Below are positions 17,144 through 25,197 of a stretch of DNA of 64,000 bases, piece after piece; the stretch's first letter is position 1, and every line of letters starts with the position of its first letter. Source of the DNA: Chloroflexi bacterium 54-19. Its GTDB lineage: Bacteria; Chloroflexota; Chloroflexia; Chloroheliales; Chloroheliaceae. The stretch covers positions 81,107 through 145,106 of the forward strand of contig MKTJ01000092.1 of the NCBI GenBank assembly GCA_001898225.1, given 5' to 3'. The notes below the pieces were generated by a model. The model was not told where the DNA came from, searched no databases, and worked only from the letters and a program-made list of their open reading frames with translations. The position numbers and the translations under genes were made by a program.

Positions 17144-17819
17144 TGATTTTTAGCAATTCTACTATTGTGTCAACCTGTACGTCTTCCAGGGATTTTACCA
17201 CGCGTTTGGCTCCGGCAATAATCAAATCGTTGTCGAGGTGATGCCCCACGAAAGTAACCGCAATCGAGGCCATCCCGGCGGCAGTGGCGGCCTCCACCCC
17301 GGCGACGGCGTCTTCCATCACCAGGCAGCGGTCAGGGTCAAGACCGAGTTTCTCGGCGGCTACCTGGAAGACCTGCGGGTCGGGCTTGCCCCGCTGGGTA
17401 TCTTCCGAACCGACGATAGCCTCGAAATAAGATTCAATCCCGGTAAGCTCCATCAGCAGTTCGATATTCTGGCGCGGGGCGCTCGAACCGATAGCCTGTT
17501 TGAACCCGGCAGTATGCAGGTTTGCCAGCAATTCTCGGACTCCTGGCAACAAAGACAGACCGGAGCGGGCAGCGGCGCGATAATATTCCTCTTTCTGAAA
17601 GCCCAGGTCGGCTACTTCTTGCTCGGAATAATGTTCGCCAAAAAGGGAGCGGATAATTTCGGGGTTGCGCCGTCCAAAAGTGGCCCGGAAATCGTCCCTG
17701 GTGAAGGGTTTGTTAAGGTCTCCGGCCAACCGGACCCACGAGTCAAAATGCAGTTCACCCGAGTCGAGCAGCGTGCCATCCACATCCCAGATGACACCGT
17801 AATCTTTATAATTTGTCAT
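17136..17819 (-). CDS. HAD-superfamily phosphatase / beta-phosphoglucomutase-like
   Basis: A 227-aa HAD-IA protein. Motif I is DVDGT (D12 nucleophile, D14 acid/base), with a helical cap (about 17-85) including FTRDDFRATFGRRNPEI, motif II IGSSAP, motif III KPDPQVFQ and motif IV VMEDAVAG. The GxEDxxxG-type motif and the cap length match beta-phosphoglucomutase/phosphatase enzymes acting on small sugar phosphates. It may be cotranscribed with MoxR (8-nt overlap). The substrate is unknown. Confidence 0.85.
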   Translation of the reverse strand: MTNYKDYGVIWDVDGTLLDSGELHFDSWVRLAGDLNKPFTRDDFRATFGRRNPEIIRSLFGEHYSEQEVADLGFQKEEYYRAAARSGLSLLPGVRELLANLHTAGFKQAIGSSAPRQNIELLMELTGIESYFEAIVGSEDTQRGKPDPQVFQVAAEKLGLDPDRCLVMEDAVAGVEAATAAGMASIAVTFVGHHLDNDLIIAGAKRVVKSLEDVQVDTIVELLKIND

Positions 17820-17830
17820 CGTTTCCTTTT

Positions 17831-18013
17831 CCAGTAGTCAGAGGTCAGTAGCCAGTAGTCAGTTTTTGATTGTGAGGGTATCCCTAAACTTGTCAGGGTA
17901 AATTTGGTGCTTCTTTTATTTAAATAAAGGGTGTTCATACCAACCCTATATTCTCAGAGGTCAGTAGCCCCTAATTCGCTGGCTACTGACCTCTGACTTC
18001 TGACTTCTGACTA
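17831..18013. repeat. AGTCAG/GTCAGTAG repeat cluster with a 16-bp hairpin
   Basis: Block one, 17831-17862, has alternating AGTAGTCAG and GGTCAGTAGCC words. Block two contains TCAGAGGTCAGTAGCC (17954-17969), perfectly complementary to 17981-17996, followed by two CTTCTGA copies to 18013. It fills the spacer between the Obg and HAD genes. It resembles short dispersed intergenic repeats; no coding potential. Confidence 0.7.
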
Positions 18014-18019
18014 CTTTTC

Positions 18020-19333
18020 TTACCAGCTATCCTGCCATTCGAGTTCAACCCGGCCAAACTGGACCATATCGCCGCCCTTGACCCCGGCCTCTTCCAGGGC
18101 CCGCGCAATCCCGGTGCGGTCGAACACCACCTGCAAGCGTTCGAGGGCTTCTTCGTTCTCCAGGTCGGTCATGGCGATAACACGTTCAATCCGTTTGCCG
18201 CGCACCCGGTAGTAACCGTCCTCAATTTTTTGGACCGAGAAAGCATCCTGGTCGAGGGTACCCGGTTTGAGGACCGGTGTTTCGGCGCTCTCCATTGGTA
18301 CCAGCGGTTCGGCGGGGGGCAGTTCGGCCAGTTTAGCCGCGACCCGTTTCATCAGTTCATCGGTGTGCAACATCCCGATGGCCGAAACCTCGTAAAACTC
18401 CATGTCCTTGCCCCGGAAGTATTTCCGCAGGCGCGGCAAATTCTCCTGGGTTTCCGGCATATCAATCTTGTTGATGACCACGATTTGCGGCTTGTCGGCC
18501 AGTTCGGGCCGGTACTCGGCCAGTTCGTGGTTAATCTGCTCGTAGTCCTTGATGGGGTCGCGCCCGGCAAGACCGCTGCCATCTATCACGTGCAGCAACA
18601 GGCGGGTCCGTTCGACGTGGCGTAAAAACTCGTGGCCGAGCCCGACGCCCTGCGACGCTCCTTCAATCAGACCCGGAATATCGGCCATAACAAAGGCCGT
18701 GTCCACGTCAATCTGGACCACCCCCAGGTTCGGTTCGAGGGTCGTAAAGGGATAATCCCCGATTTTGGGGGTCGCGGCGGTGCAGGCGGTCAGCAGACTG
18801 CTCTTACCGGCGTTAGGGAACCCGACCAGCCCGACATCGGCAATCAATTTGAGTTCGAGGCGCAGCCAGCGCTCCTCACCGGGTTCGCCCTTCTGGGCCA
18901 TCTTGGGGGCCTGGTGAGTGCTGGTCTTGAAATGGGTGTTACCCAGGCCGCCGCGCCCGGCCCGCCCTACCATGATACTCTGGCCGGGGGTGGTCAGGTC
19001 GCCCTGTAAGACCGGTTCGTCCGGCTCGTCGGGATCAACTTCGGTGTAAAAAATAGTGCCAGGCGGCACCTTGATGTACAAATCCTCACCGGCTTTACCG
19101 TGTTTTTGCTGCTTGCCGCCGTTCCCGCCGCTTTCGGCTTTATAATGGGTCTTGAATTTGAAAGGTAAGAGGGTATTCAGGCTGGGGTCCACTTCTAAAT
19201 AGACCGAGCCGCCGCGCCCGCCATCCCCACCGTCCGGCCCACCCCAGGGAACAAATTTCTCGCGCCGGAAAGAGGCCGAACCGTTCCCGCCGTCACCTGC
19301 TTTGATAAAAATCTTTGCTCTATCGTACAACAT
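18020..19333 (-). CDS. obg: GTPase Obg/CgtA
   Basis: A 437-aa protein with the full three-domain layout. The glycine-rich Obg fold is at about 1-160 (KAGDGGNGSASFRREK start, six left-handed glycine helices). The G domain has P-loop GFPNAGKS (171-178), DIPG (218-221) and NKID (288-291). A C-terminal OCT domain follows at about 345-437, as in many Gram-positive and Chloroflexota Obg proteins. It functions in late 50S ribosome assembly and stringent-response signalling. Start ATG at 19333. Confidence 0.96.
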   Translation of the reverse strand: MLYDRAKIFIKAGDGGNGSASFRREKFVPWGGPDGGDGGRGGSVYLEVDPSLNTLLPFKFKTHYKAESGGNGGKQQKHGKAGEDLYIKVPPGTIFYTEVDPDEPDEPVLQGDLTTPGQSIMVGRAGRGGLGNTHFKTSTHQAPKMAQKGEPGEERWLRLELKLIADVGLVGFPNAGKSSLLTACTAATPKIGDYPFTTLEPNLGVVQIDVDTAFVMADIPGLIEGASQGVGLGHEFLRHVERTRLLLHVIDGSGLAGRDPIKDYEQINHELAEYRPELADKPQIVVINKIDMPETQENLPRLRKYFRGKDMEFYEVSAIGMLHTDELMKRVAAKLAELPPAEPLVPMESAETPVLKPGTLDQDAFSVQKIEDGYYRVRGKRIERVIAMTDLENEEALERLQVVFDRTGIARALEEAGVKGGDMVQFGRVELEWQDSW

Positions 19334-19534
19334 TCTTGAACTAAAAAACTCCTTGTTTCCTTATTGAGACACTCAAGCTGCTATTATACTACAAATTCAG
19401 ACTAAACCTTGAAAAATATGCTAAAATGAACCAACCGCCCTCGGTGGTAGGGCCTTTTAAAAGAATCGCGCCGTCCTTGCCAGCGCCCGGTCTCCTTATA
19501 AACAAAGCCAGTTTCACGTAATTTGGGATAACCT

Positions 19535-20455
19535 ATGGACTTTCTACCCATCCTCTGTTTCAGTGTATTTATAATCGGCCTGATTGCCGGGGTAGTCGTC
19601 CTGGTGTTACGGAGCTTTGAAATTGTCCCGGAAGGCTCGGTCGCGGTGGTGGAGCGAGGCGGCGAGTTTCGAAACGTCCTCAATCCGGGCCGCCACCTCT
19701 TGATGCCGCTCGACCGCATCCGGGCCCTGGTCGAACTGCAAGAGTTCAGCACGACCCTCCACGCCGACACGGTTATCACCCAGAACGCCACGGTTATCGC
19801 CCTCGATATGGAATTGAGTTACCGCATCGCCCGCTACGTTCCCCAAAAAGTGACCAGGGACCAGCGCAACCGCATGCAACCGGTGGCGGTTATCCAGTGG
19901 AACCGCATCCAGGTGCGGGAGCGCGATGTTTTTAACGCGGTCTACAACGTGGATAACTGGCAAGAGAAGGTTCGGCGCGACGCGATAGCCATGATGCACG
20001 ACTATTTCTCGATGATAAACCTGGCCCGCGATATTTTTGGCAACGATGGTGGGGCGCTTAAACGCATCGCCAGCAGTCTGCGCGATATGATTAACGACGA
20101 GTCCCTCAAATACGGGGTAGATGTGACGGGCGTGAAAATCTACAACCTAACCCTGGACGAGGCGACCCGGATGTACCTGACGGCCCAGAAACGGGCCGAA
20201 CTGCAAAACGCCCTGCGCTTACAGGAAGCCGAGAACCAGCGCCAGATTCGCGACACCCTCCACATGACCAACGACCAGCTATTACGCTGGTGGGAAATCG
20301 AGGCCCGCAAAGAAGCGCCACCCGCCTCCGAGGCTAACATTTTCATCGGGGATGAAGGGCGAAACACCAACCTGCTGCCTTCCAGCGGCCCCTTTACCGC
20401 CCGCCAACCTTCCAACGGCGGTCCCAACGAACGAACCACTACCAACCGGGGCTAA
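19535..20455 (+). CDS. SPFH / band-7 domain membrane protein
   Basis: A 306-aa protein with one N-terminal membrane segment (about 4-27) followed by a stomatin-like SPFH domain (EIVPEGSVAVVERGGEF, NPGRHLLMPL) and a helical, coiled-coil-forming stretch rich in Arg/Glu (about 195-255, DEATRMYLTAQKRAELQNALRLQEAENQRQ). The C-terminal 50 residues are Pro/Asn/Thr-rich. Members form oligomeric rings in membrane microdomains. There is no NfeD or protease partner next to it. Confidence 0.8.
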   Translation: MDFLPILCFSVFIIGLIAGVVVLVLRSFEIVPEGSVAVVERGGEFRNVLNPGRHLLMPLDRIRALVELQEFSTTLHADTVITQNATVIALDMELSYRIARYVPQKVTRDQRNRMQPVAVIQWNRIQVRERDVFNAVYNVDNWQEKVRRDAIAMMHDYFSMINLARDIFGNDGGALKRIASSLRDMINDESLKYGVDVTGVKIYNLTLDEATRMYLTAQKRAELQNALRLQEAENQRQIRDTLHMTNDQLLRWWEIEARKEAPPASEANIFIGDEGRNTNLLPSSGPFTARQPSNGGPNERTTTNRG

Positions 20456-20463
20456 TTGATTTC

Positions 20464-20946
20464 CTAAAGATAGTCTTTGTAACTGACCAGCCAGACGAGA
20501 CGGCCTATATGTCTTTCGGCGTCGCGTTCGATGCCGAGCGAGTGGGCTTTCTTTAGCTCAACCGCCTGTCCGCACAGTCGGTCGGCTAACGCGGCTAAAT
20601 CGGGGCCGTGCCCCACCACGATGACCCCGTGATGCTCTGTTTCGGTCACGGCCTGTAAGGTTTCATGCACCGAACCCTCGCCGTCCGGGGCCAGGGCCTG
20701 AAGGGTCTGGACGCTTTCGGCGGGCAAGCCCATCTCCTGGGCCATCAATTGGGCTGTCTGGACCGCCCTTTGGTAGGGGCTGGTCAGGACCAGCGAAACG
20801 CGACCGCCCTGCACCGCTAACCGCCGGTCCAGGGCTTGCCCCAGTTGGACCGCCTGTTGAATCCCTTTTTCGGTCAGCACCTGTTCGCTGTCCGGTCTGG
20901 TGGTAAGCGTTTCCCGGTCGGCGTGGCGCGCCAGAATTATGAGCAT
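20464..20946 (-). CDS. SixA-like histidine phosphatase
   Basis: A 160-aa histidine-phosphatase fold. The phosphorylated His lies in LARHADRE (H8), with a second conserved Arg in TSPYQRAVQTA and the distal His in VVGHGPDLAALA. The short length and RHA rather than RHG match SixA-type phosphohistidine phosphatases. It is convergent with the SPFH gene, the stops being 8 nt apart. Confidence 0.82.
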   Translation of the reverse strand: MLIILARHADRETLTTRPDSEQVLTEKGIQQAVQLGQALDRRLAVQGGRVSLVLTSPYQRAVQTAQLMAQEMGLPAESVQTLQALAPDGEGSVHETLQAVTETEHHGVIVVGHGPDLAALADRLCGQAVELKKAHSLGIERDAERHIGRLVWLVSYKDYL

Positions 20947-21230
20947 AAGATTAACCTGCTTTCCATTGAACCTGAAAAATGGACCTGAAGAAATTTAACC
21001 CGGTAGACAAATAGGACCGGCTGTGTTAGATTCTTTGGGACAAATCCATTTATTTTCGTTGAGCCTAAACCGTTAAAAATTAGAACGTACAATTACCCTT
21101 TGTGGTTAGGGACCGGGACTGTTTCTTGTGAAGGCAGTTCTTTGCCTGACGGACGTTTCTTTTGTTTAACCTTTTACGCGGCTGCGGAGCCTTCCCCGGC
21201 CAGCGTATATTTTACAGGCGTTTTACCGTG

Positions 21231-22637
21231 ATGCACCGTACTAAACAATCTCGTCTGGTGACAACCCTGACCGGGTTGGTTGTGGTCCTGCTTGGTCTCT
21301 CCCTGGCCCTGCTGCCCGCCTCGGCCCTGGCCGAAACTTCTTTCCAGTCCGACCCTATCCCGACCGCCACGCCCGGTCATTATACCGCGCCAACCGCCAC
21401 ACCGGGAGCAAACAACCCTGCCACACCAGTACCGACTTCGCTTCTTCCCGGCCAGACCCAAACGCCTACCCCAGTGCCGACCGCGACACCAACGGCAATA
21501 CCCACCGTTAAACCGACCGCGACCGTCGTACCCACACCCGGCCCCAAAATCGTAAGCGACCCGCCGCCCATCCGGGGCACCAGCGCCATCGTGGTCGATG
21601 CCGATACAGGCCGCATACTTTATGCCAAAGAACCCCACCTTTCGCGCGCCCAGGCCAGCACCACCAAACTTATCACGGCCCTGACTTTCCTCCAATACTA
21701 TCCTACCATGCAAGCTTTGTCCGCCACCACCACCGTAGTCCAGGAAGACCTGGTGGGCGAGGCTAACATGAATTTGCGGGCGGGCGAACACATCAAGCTC
21801 TCTACCCTGCTCCTGGGTCTATTGACCAACAGCGCCAACGAAGCCGGGATGGCCCTGGCCCGCTACGCCGGGCAGCATATGCCGGGACCGGGCGACCCCA
21901 TCGCAAAATTTGTCACGGCCATGAACACCTACGCCGCCTCAATCGGTATGAGAGACAGCCACTTTATGAACCCGCACGGGCTCGACCAGGACGGGCATTA
22001 CAGCAGCGCCTACGACCTGGCGATTAGCGGCTGGTACGCCCTGCGCAACCCGGTCATCATGCAGTTCGTTCAGGTCAGGGTCACCAGCGTGGAAGGTCAC
22101 GATTTTTACAACGTAGATAGCTTTCTTTTCCGCTATCCGGGGGCGACCGGCCTCAAACCCGGCTGGACCGATAACGCCGGGCGGGTGCTGGTAGCGACAG
22201 CCCGCAACAACGGCCATAATGTTATAGTCGTGGTCATGAACAGCACTATCGAAATCGCCAAAGACGTGGACCCCCTGATGGATTACGGCTTTACGGTCCT
22301 GGCGGGCCGCGCTACCACGCCCATATCGGCCCTAAATTTCGGCTACCTGGCCGTCCAGGGTGTAACCGCGCCCCCGGCCCCAACGGCTACCACCGCCCCG
22401 ACCGTCACCGCCGTGCCGACCGCCACCACCGGACCGACCCCCACTTTCGTGGTAGCCCCGACACCCGTAATAACTCGCAAAGCTCCCGTTACAGCGGTCC
22501 CGACTATCACCCCTTTCCCGCAGGTCCGGCCCATTAACAGTGTCGAAGCCCTTTCCGCCGAAATGCAAAGCCAGCTTTTCTATACTATCCAGTTGGCCGC
22601 CAACACGACCCTTAAACAGACCAACCTTGGACGGTAA
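21231..22637 (+). CDS. D-alanyl-D-alanine carboxypeptidase (class A-like PBP) with PT-rich linkers
   Basis: A 468-aa exported protein. A signal peptide spans about 1-34 (VVVLLGLSLALLPASALA), a Pro/Thr-rich linker about 40-105, and the peptidase domain about 110-380. S143-T-T-K146 is the SxxK motif and S201-A-N203 the SxN motif. The third motif, usually KTG, reads K309-P-G311 (GLKPGWTDNAGR). A second Pro/Thr linker and a 35-residue tail follow. It trims peptidoglycan pentapeptides. The ATG at 21231 is chosen because the signal peptide starts there; the open frame begins 69 nt earlier. Confidence 0.9.
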   Translation: MHRTKQSRLVTTLTGLVVVLLGLSLALLPASALAETSFQSDPIPTATPGHYTAPTATPGANNPATPVPTSLLPGQTQTPTPVPTATPTAIPTVKPTATVVPTPGPKIVSDPPPIRGTSAIVVDADTGRILYAKEPHLSRAQASTTKLITALTFLQYYPTMQALSATTTVVQEDLVGEANMNLRAGEHIKLSTLLLGLLTNSANEAGMALARYAGQHMPGPGDPIAKFVTAMNTYAASIGMRDSHFMNPHGLDQDGHYSSAYDLAISGWYALRNPVIMQFVQVRVTSVEGHDFYNVDSFLFRYPGATGLKPGWTDNAGRVLVATARNNGHNVIVVVMNSTIEIAKDVDPLMDYGFTVLAGRATTPISALNFGYLAVQGVTAPPAPTATTAPTVTAVPTATTGPTPTFVVAPTPVITRKAPVTAVPTITPFPQVRPINSVEALSAEMQSQLFYTIQLAANTTLKQTNLGR

Positions 22638-22712
22638 AGACAAAGTTAAATCCGACTTAATAGGGTTCTCCTTTGTAAACCTGTAAAAGGCTTGTTTTCT
22701 AATTTTTACCAC

Positions 22713-22740
22713 TTGCGTAAAAGGCCCGGCCGGATATAAT
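22713..22740 (+). promoter_or_regulatory. Promoter of the small protein at 22940
   Basis: TTGCGT (22713-22718), a 16-nt spacer and perfect TATAAT (22735-22740). This gives a leader of about 190 nt. Confidence 0.5.
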
Positions 22741-22939
22741 AAGTACACCAACATTCAAAACCTCTTACCTGCTTGCTGCTCCTGGAGGGTTAGCAACTCC
22801 CCATCATCAAAAGTTAGCAGGTTTCGGCCCGGCAAATTAAATAACAACTTTGCTACTACCGAATTGCGTTAGTCGGGATTACTTTATCTACCAGGCATTG
22901 GCCTCAACGGGATGCCTGTCCGCAGAAGGGAGCCGAGTT
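22741..22939 (+). other. Structured leader of the small protein gene
   Basis: No gene. CCTGCT (22768-22773) can pair with AGCAGG (22816-22821). The motif GTTAGCA occurs twice (around 22789 and 22813). CAGGCAT (22892-22898) pairs with ATGCCTG (22912-22918) just before the ribosome site AGAAGGGAG. Confidence 0.35.
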
Positions 22940-23242
22940 ATGAGTACTATATTCTTTTACTGGGATATTAAGCCCGAAAAAGATAAGGAGTACATGGACT
23001 TTATCTTTAATGATTACATCCCCTCAATGGCGCGGGTTGGCATCAGCGTAACCGATGGTTGGCTAAAAGTGGCCGGGGAAGGCACCCAGATTATCGCCCT
23101 GGGTGAGAGCGACGACTACACGACGGCACGAACCGCCTTGCAGTCGCGGGAGTTCCGGGCAACCGAGGGCCGGTTAATGCAATTTGTCGAAAATTACTCC
23201 AAACACCTGGCCCGCCGCGACATCAAGAGCGAGGAACGCTAG
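22940..23242 (+). CDS. Conserved small protein, possible dimeric alpha/beta barrel
   Basis: A 100-aa cytosolic protein of unknown function. The pattern of a first strand (TIFFYWDIKPEKDKEY), a helix (FIFNDYIPSMARVGI), a strand (VTDGWLKVAGE), a strand (QIIALGESDDY) and a C-terminal helix (RLMQFVENYSKH) resembles a ferredoxin-like dimeric alpha/beta barrel such as NIPSNAP proteins. The ATG at 22940 follows AAGGGAG at ideal distance. Cotranscription with neighbours is unlikely, as it has its own promoter and terminator. Confidence 0.65.
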   Translation: MSTIFFYWDIKPEKDKEYMDFIFNDYIPSMARVGISVTDGWLKVAGEGTQIIALGESDDYTTARTALQSREFRATEGRLMQFVENYSKHLARRDIKSEER

Positions 23243-23268
23243 GGTAAACCTGGAAATAAGAAACGGCC

Positions 23269-23303
23269 AGGCCGGTGACAATGACCAGTCACCGGCCTTT
23301 TTA
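23269..23303 (+). terminator. Terminator of the small protein gene
   Basis: AGGCCGGTGAC (23269-23279) pairs perfectly with GTCACCGGCCT (23288-23298), followed by TTTTATT. Confidence 0.9.
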
Positions 23304-23468
23304 TTGGGGTTCCCATTAACGTCTTTATAGAAAATTTACACTTTCTTTATTCTGGCATAGGTTGTGCTCCTTTTTTATTTAAATATGCAAGGGTTGTATG
23401 GCTATAAATTATTTTGGGATTTATAGCGAAAGAATTTGGGCCGGTATGCTAGTAACGAGGGTAACCGA

Positions 23469-23948
23469 ATGAGTGAACTTTTCCGTAAATTTTCCCACAA
23501 GACTTCCGAAGTGGTGGGTTCTCCCTGGGCATTTATAAGCGCCTTCCTGGTGATAATCCTGTGGGTGGTTTCGGGGCCGGTATTCGGCTTTTCCGATACC
23601 TGGCAACTGGTCATTAACACCGGCACTACAATCATCACCTTCTTGATGGTCTTTTTAATCCAGAATACCCAGAACCGGGATAGCAAGGCCATTCACCTCA
23701 AGTTGGACGAACTGATTGTGGCGCAAAAAGACGCCCGCAACAGCATGTTGGACCTGGAAGACCTCTCCGACAAGGAAATCCAGAGAATCCAGGACCAGTT
23801 TAACGAGATTTGGGCGCACCGGACTAACCCGCAAAACACCAATAGTCAGGCCGGCGATTCGGAGGGCGAGGACAATAATAATGAAAGACAGCCAGCCGCC
23901 GAAAATACCACGATGGACAAAATGAAAAGGATGGCAACCCGGAATTAA
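23469..23948 (+). CDS. Low-affinity iron permease-like membrane protein
   Basis: A 159-aa protein. MSELFRKFSHKTSEVVGSPWAF leads into two membrane helices (about 19-40 and 49-68) and QNTQNRDSKAIHLKLDELIVAQKDARN, the signature of the bacterial low-affinity iron permease (PF04120) family. The C-terminal 45 residues are acidic and Asn/Gln-rich. Bacterial members have unproven transport function. The ATG at 23469 follows GAGG. Confidence 0.8.
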   Translation: MSELFRKFSHKTSEVVGSPWAFISAFLVIILWVVSGPVFGFSDTWQLVINTGTTIITFLMVFLIQNTQNRDSKAIHLKLDELIVAQKDARNSMLDLEDLSDKEIQRIQDQFNEIWAHRTNPQNTNSQAGDSEGEDNNNERQPAAENTTMDKMKRMATRN

Positions 23949-23990
23949 CCGCTATGAGTGGGTAACTGGTAACGGTTTTGAGGGTCAAAA

Positions 23991-24036
23991 AAAAAGAGGG
24001 TAGCACCCGTGTCAGGTGTTACCCTCTTTTTTGTTT
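23991..24036 (+). terminator. Strong terminator of the iron-permease-like gene
   Basis: An 18-bp A/U-flanked stem (23991-24008 with 24015-24032, core GAGGGTAGCACC/GGTGTTACCCTC) with a 6-nt loop and a following T-run. Confidence 0.92.
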
Positions 24037-24088
24037 TTCGCCACACCCAATGGCAAACCGCCCGACCTGTCACGTAGTTTTTTGAAGC

Positions 24089-24097
24089 TGCTATAAT
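24089..24097 (+). promoter_or_regulatory. Extended -10 promoter of the sugar cluster
   Basis: TGCTATAAT carries the TGn extension before a perfect TATAAT (24092-24097); no good -35. The ATG is 62 nt downstream with CAGGAGA in front of it. Confidence 0.45.
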
Positions 24098-24158
24098 CGT
24101 CCCGGTTAGACCTTCAGTAAAGAAAAAACACCGGGAAATAACACGCCAGGAGAATAAA

Positions 24159-25193
24159 ATGACCGAAAAACACGTTGGACAAAATGAGGTTCAACGTCCT
24201 GCTCTAGAAGTGCCTAAACCGCTCCGGGTCGGGTTCGTCGGGACCGGGGGAATCACGGCCCGGCACATCCAGGCCCTGCAAGAAATCGGCAACGTCGAGG
24301 TGGCCGCTATCACCGGGCGCTCGGTCGAAAAAGCCGAGGCCCTTATTCAGAAGGCCGGCCTGGGTGGTAAGGCTGCCGCCTATGACGATTTTCAACGCAT
24401 GTACGGCCAGGCTAACCTGGACGCCGTCTACATTACCGTGATTCCCTCCGCCCACGGCCAGATCGAAAAGAGCGCCCTCGACCACAACCTGGCCCTGTTC
24501 GTGGAAAAGCCGCTCTCGGCGGATGCCGATACCGCCGAAGAAATCGCCGCCGCCATCAAGGCTAAAGGGGCTATTTCGGCGGTCGGCTACCAGATGCGCT
24601 ATATGAACACCACCGAAACGGCCCAGGAACTGGTCAAGCTGCACCCGGCCCGGTTGGCCCTGGGCCACTGGCTCGACTCTTTACCGCCGCCCCGCTGGTG
24701 GTCCCGCCAGGAGGAATCGGGCGGGCAGGTGGTCGAACAATCCACCCACATGTTCGACCTGGCCCGGCTGCTGGTCGGGGAGGTGAAACAGGTCTACGCC
24801 CTGGGCCGCAACACCAGTTCGCCCGAATCGGGCATTGACGTGGACCGCGTTTCGGTCGTCACCCTTGAATTCGCTAACGGCGTTATCGGTACAATTAGCT
24901 CGACCTCCCTGCTCAAAAGCAAGTACCGGGACAGCCTGGAACTTATCGCGGACGGCCTGACGCTCAGCCTGACCCACGACCACCTGCTGATTGACGAAGG
25001 CAAAGGCCAGGCCCGCACCGAGGAGCTTTCAGTGGACCCTTTTATTCGTATCAACTACGATTTCCTGGACGCAGTTGCGGGGGGAACCAACCGGATTCGC
25101 TCGGATTACGCCGATGCCTTGAAGACGCACCGGGTGACCCAGGCGGCAGCCCGCGCGGCCCGCGAGAACCGGGTAGTCACAATCGAGGGCTAA
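24159..25193 (+). CDS. Gfo/Idh/MocA-family sugar oxidoreductase
   Basis: A 344-aa NAD(P)-dependent dehydrogenase. The dinucleotide-binding motif is VGFVGTGGITARH (24-36), and EKPLS (116-120) carries the catalytic Lys. The C-terminal alpha/beta domain includes GGQVVEQSTHMFDLARLLVGEV, with the His used in many family members. Substrates are pyranoses or inositols. It is four bases upstream of the alpha-galactosidase gene, so the two are surely cotranscribed, and oxidation of a released sugar is likely. Confidence 0.88.
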   Translation: MTEKHVGQNEVQRPALEVPKPLRVGFVGTGGITARHIQALQEIGNVEVAAITGRSVEKAEALIQKAGLGGKAAAYDDFQRMYGQANLDAVYITVIPSAHGQIEKSALDHNLALFVEKPLSADADTAEEIAAAIKAKGAISAVGYQMRYMNTTETAQELVKLHPARLALGHWLDSLPPPRWWSRQEESGGQVVEQSTHMFDLARLLVGEVKQVYALGRNTSSPESGIDVDRVSVVTLEFANGVIGTISSTSLLKSKYRDSLELIADGLTLSLTHDHLLIDEGKGQARTEELSVDPFIRINYDFLDAVAGGTNRIRSDYADALKTHRVTQAAARAARENRVVTIEG

Positions 25194-25197
25194 AAAG

